Shown piece by piece: positions 39,427-39,457 of a stretch of 39,457 nucleotides of DNA. Source of the stretch: Mesotaenium endlicherianum (Eukaryota > Streptophyta > Zygnematophyceae > Zygnematales > Mesotaeniaceae); the NCBI GenBank assembly GCA_009602735.1, contig WELA01002318.1, positions 537,984-577,440 on the forward strand, in the 5' to 3' direction. The position numbers were made by a program, and so were the translations under genes. The notes beneath the pieces are model-generated. The model was not told where the DNA came from and did not search any database. It saw nothing but the letters and a program-made list of their open reading frames with translations. Numbering within the stretch: the stretch's first letter is position 1; each line of letters begins with the position of its first letter.

Positions 39427-39457
39427 GCGCGTAACCCTTCTCACTCCTTCCCCCCCC

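Noticed and set aside
1..39457. tRNA, rRNA, CRISPR arrays, phage or bacterial defence systems
   Set aside because: I looked on both strands and saw no tRNA-like cloverleaf, rRNA signature, regular spacer array or prokaryotic gene cluster.

Overview
The window looks like nuclear DNA of a green-lineage eukaryote (land plant or green alga) with a large, repeat-rich, intron-rich genome. The evidence is four gene families whose closest remembered relatives are plant proteins (uridine kinase, long-chain alcohol oxidase, exosome RRP41, and a ZRANB3/SNF2-type HNH protein). Their short, GC-rich exons are split by GT-AG introns, and two plant-type LTR retrotransposons are present. No bacterial operons, tRNAs, rRNAs or CRISPR arrays were seen. 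I cannot name the species.

Left end (1-8.5 kb): two minus-strand exons of a uridine kinase (178-247, 833-924) join exactly in phase and carry the P-loop. About 4 kb of unannotated sequence follows, with microsatellites, a 38-bp tandem duplication and four CACGTG boxes. A 5'-truncated Ty3/gypsy chromovirus (RNase H, integrase, chromodomain) at 5.9-7.65 kb follows, with its probable 3' LTR.

Middle (8.6-28.5 kb): minus-strand exons of an HNH-domain protein lie at 8.6-9.5 kb and again at 25.06-25.7 kb, with weaker candidates to 28.5 kb. Splice phases match across an inferred 15,579-bp intron (9480-25058). That intron holds a 5.27-kb Ty1/copia element (15565-20836) with 480/472-bp LTRs and a GTGGT target-site duplication, one locus of an old dispersed repeat, and on the opposite strand an unidentified coiled-coil/tail-anchored reading frame (22418-23107). 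Fragments of an alcohol oxidase gene are pasted into the same region (24.3-25.55 kb), one of them inverted between two HNH exons.

Right part (28.5-39.5 kb): a second locus of the dispersed repeat (28.57-30.12 kb), an AT-richer interval with a degenerate roughly 100-bp repeat, and unidentified ORFs at 33.7-34.9 kb. Then five minus-strand exons of a long-chain alcohol oxidase (36218-39129) all join in phase to the stop codon. Head-to-head with it, 150 bp away, is one plus-strand RRP41 exon (39280-39426). Both genes lack their 5' parts at this point.

The genes are housekeeping or metabolic and do not form a functional system together. I did not find a convincing new multi-gene system. The most interesting content is architectural: the giant intron with nested elements, exon shuffling from the oxidase into the HNH gene, the head-to-head junction of two 5'-incomplete genes, and a copia element whose gag reading frame starts inside the LTR and runs through the primer-binding site. 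All homology calls are from memory of the families and were not searched.
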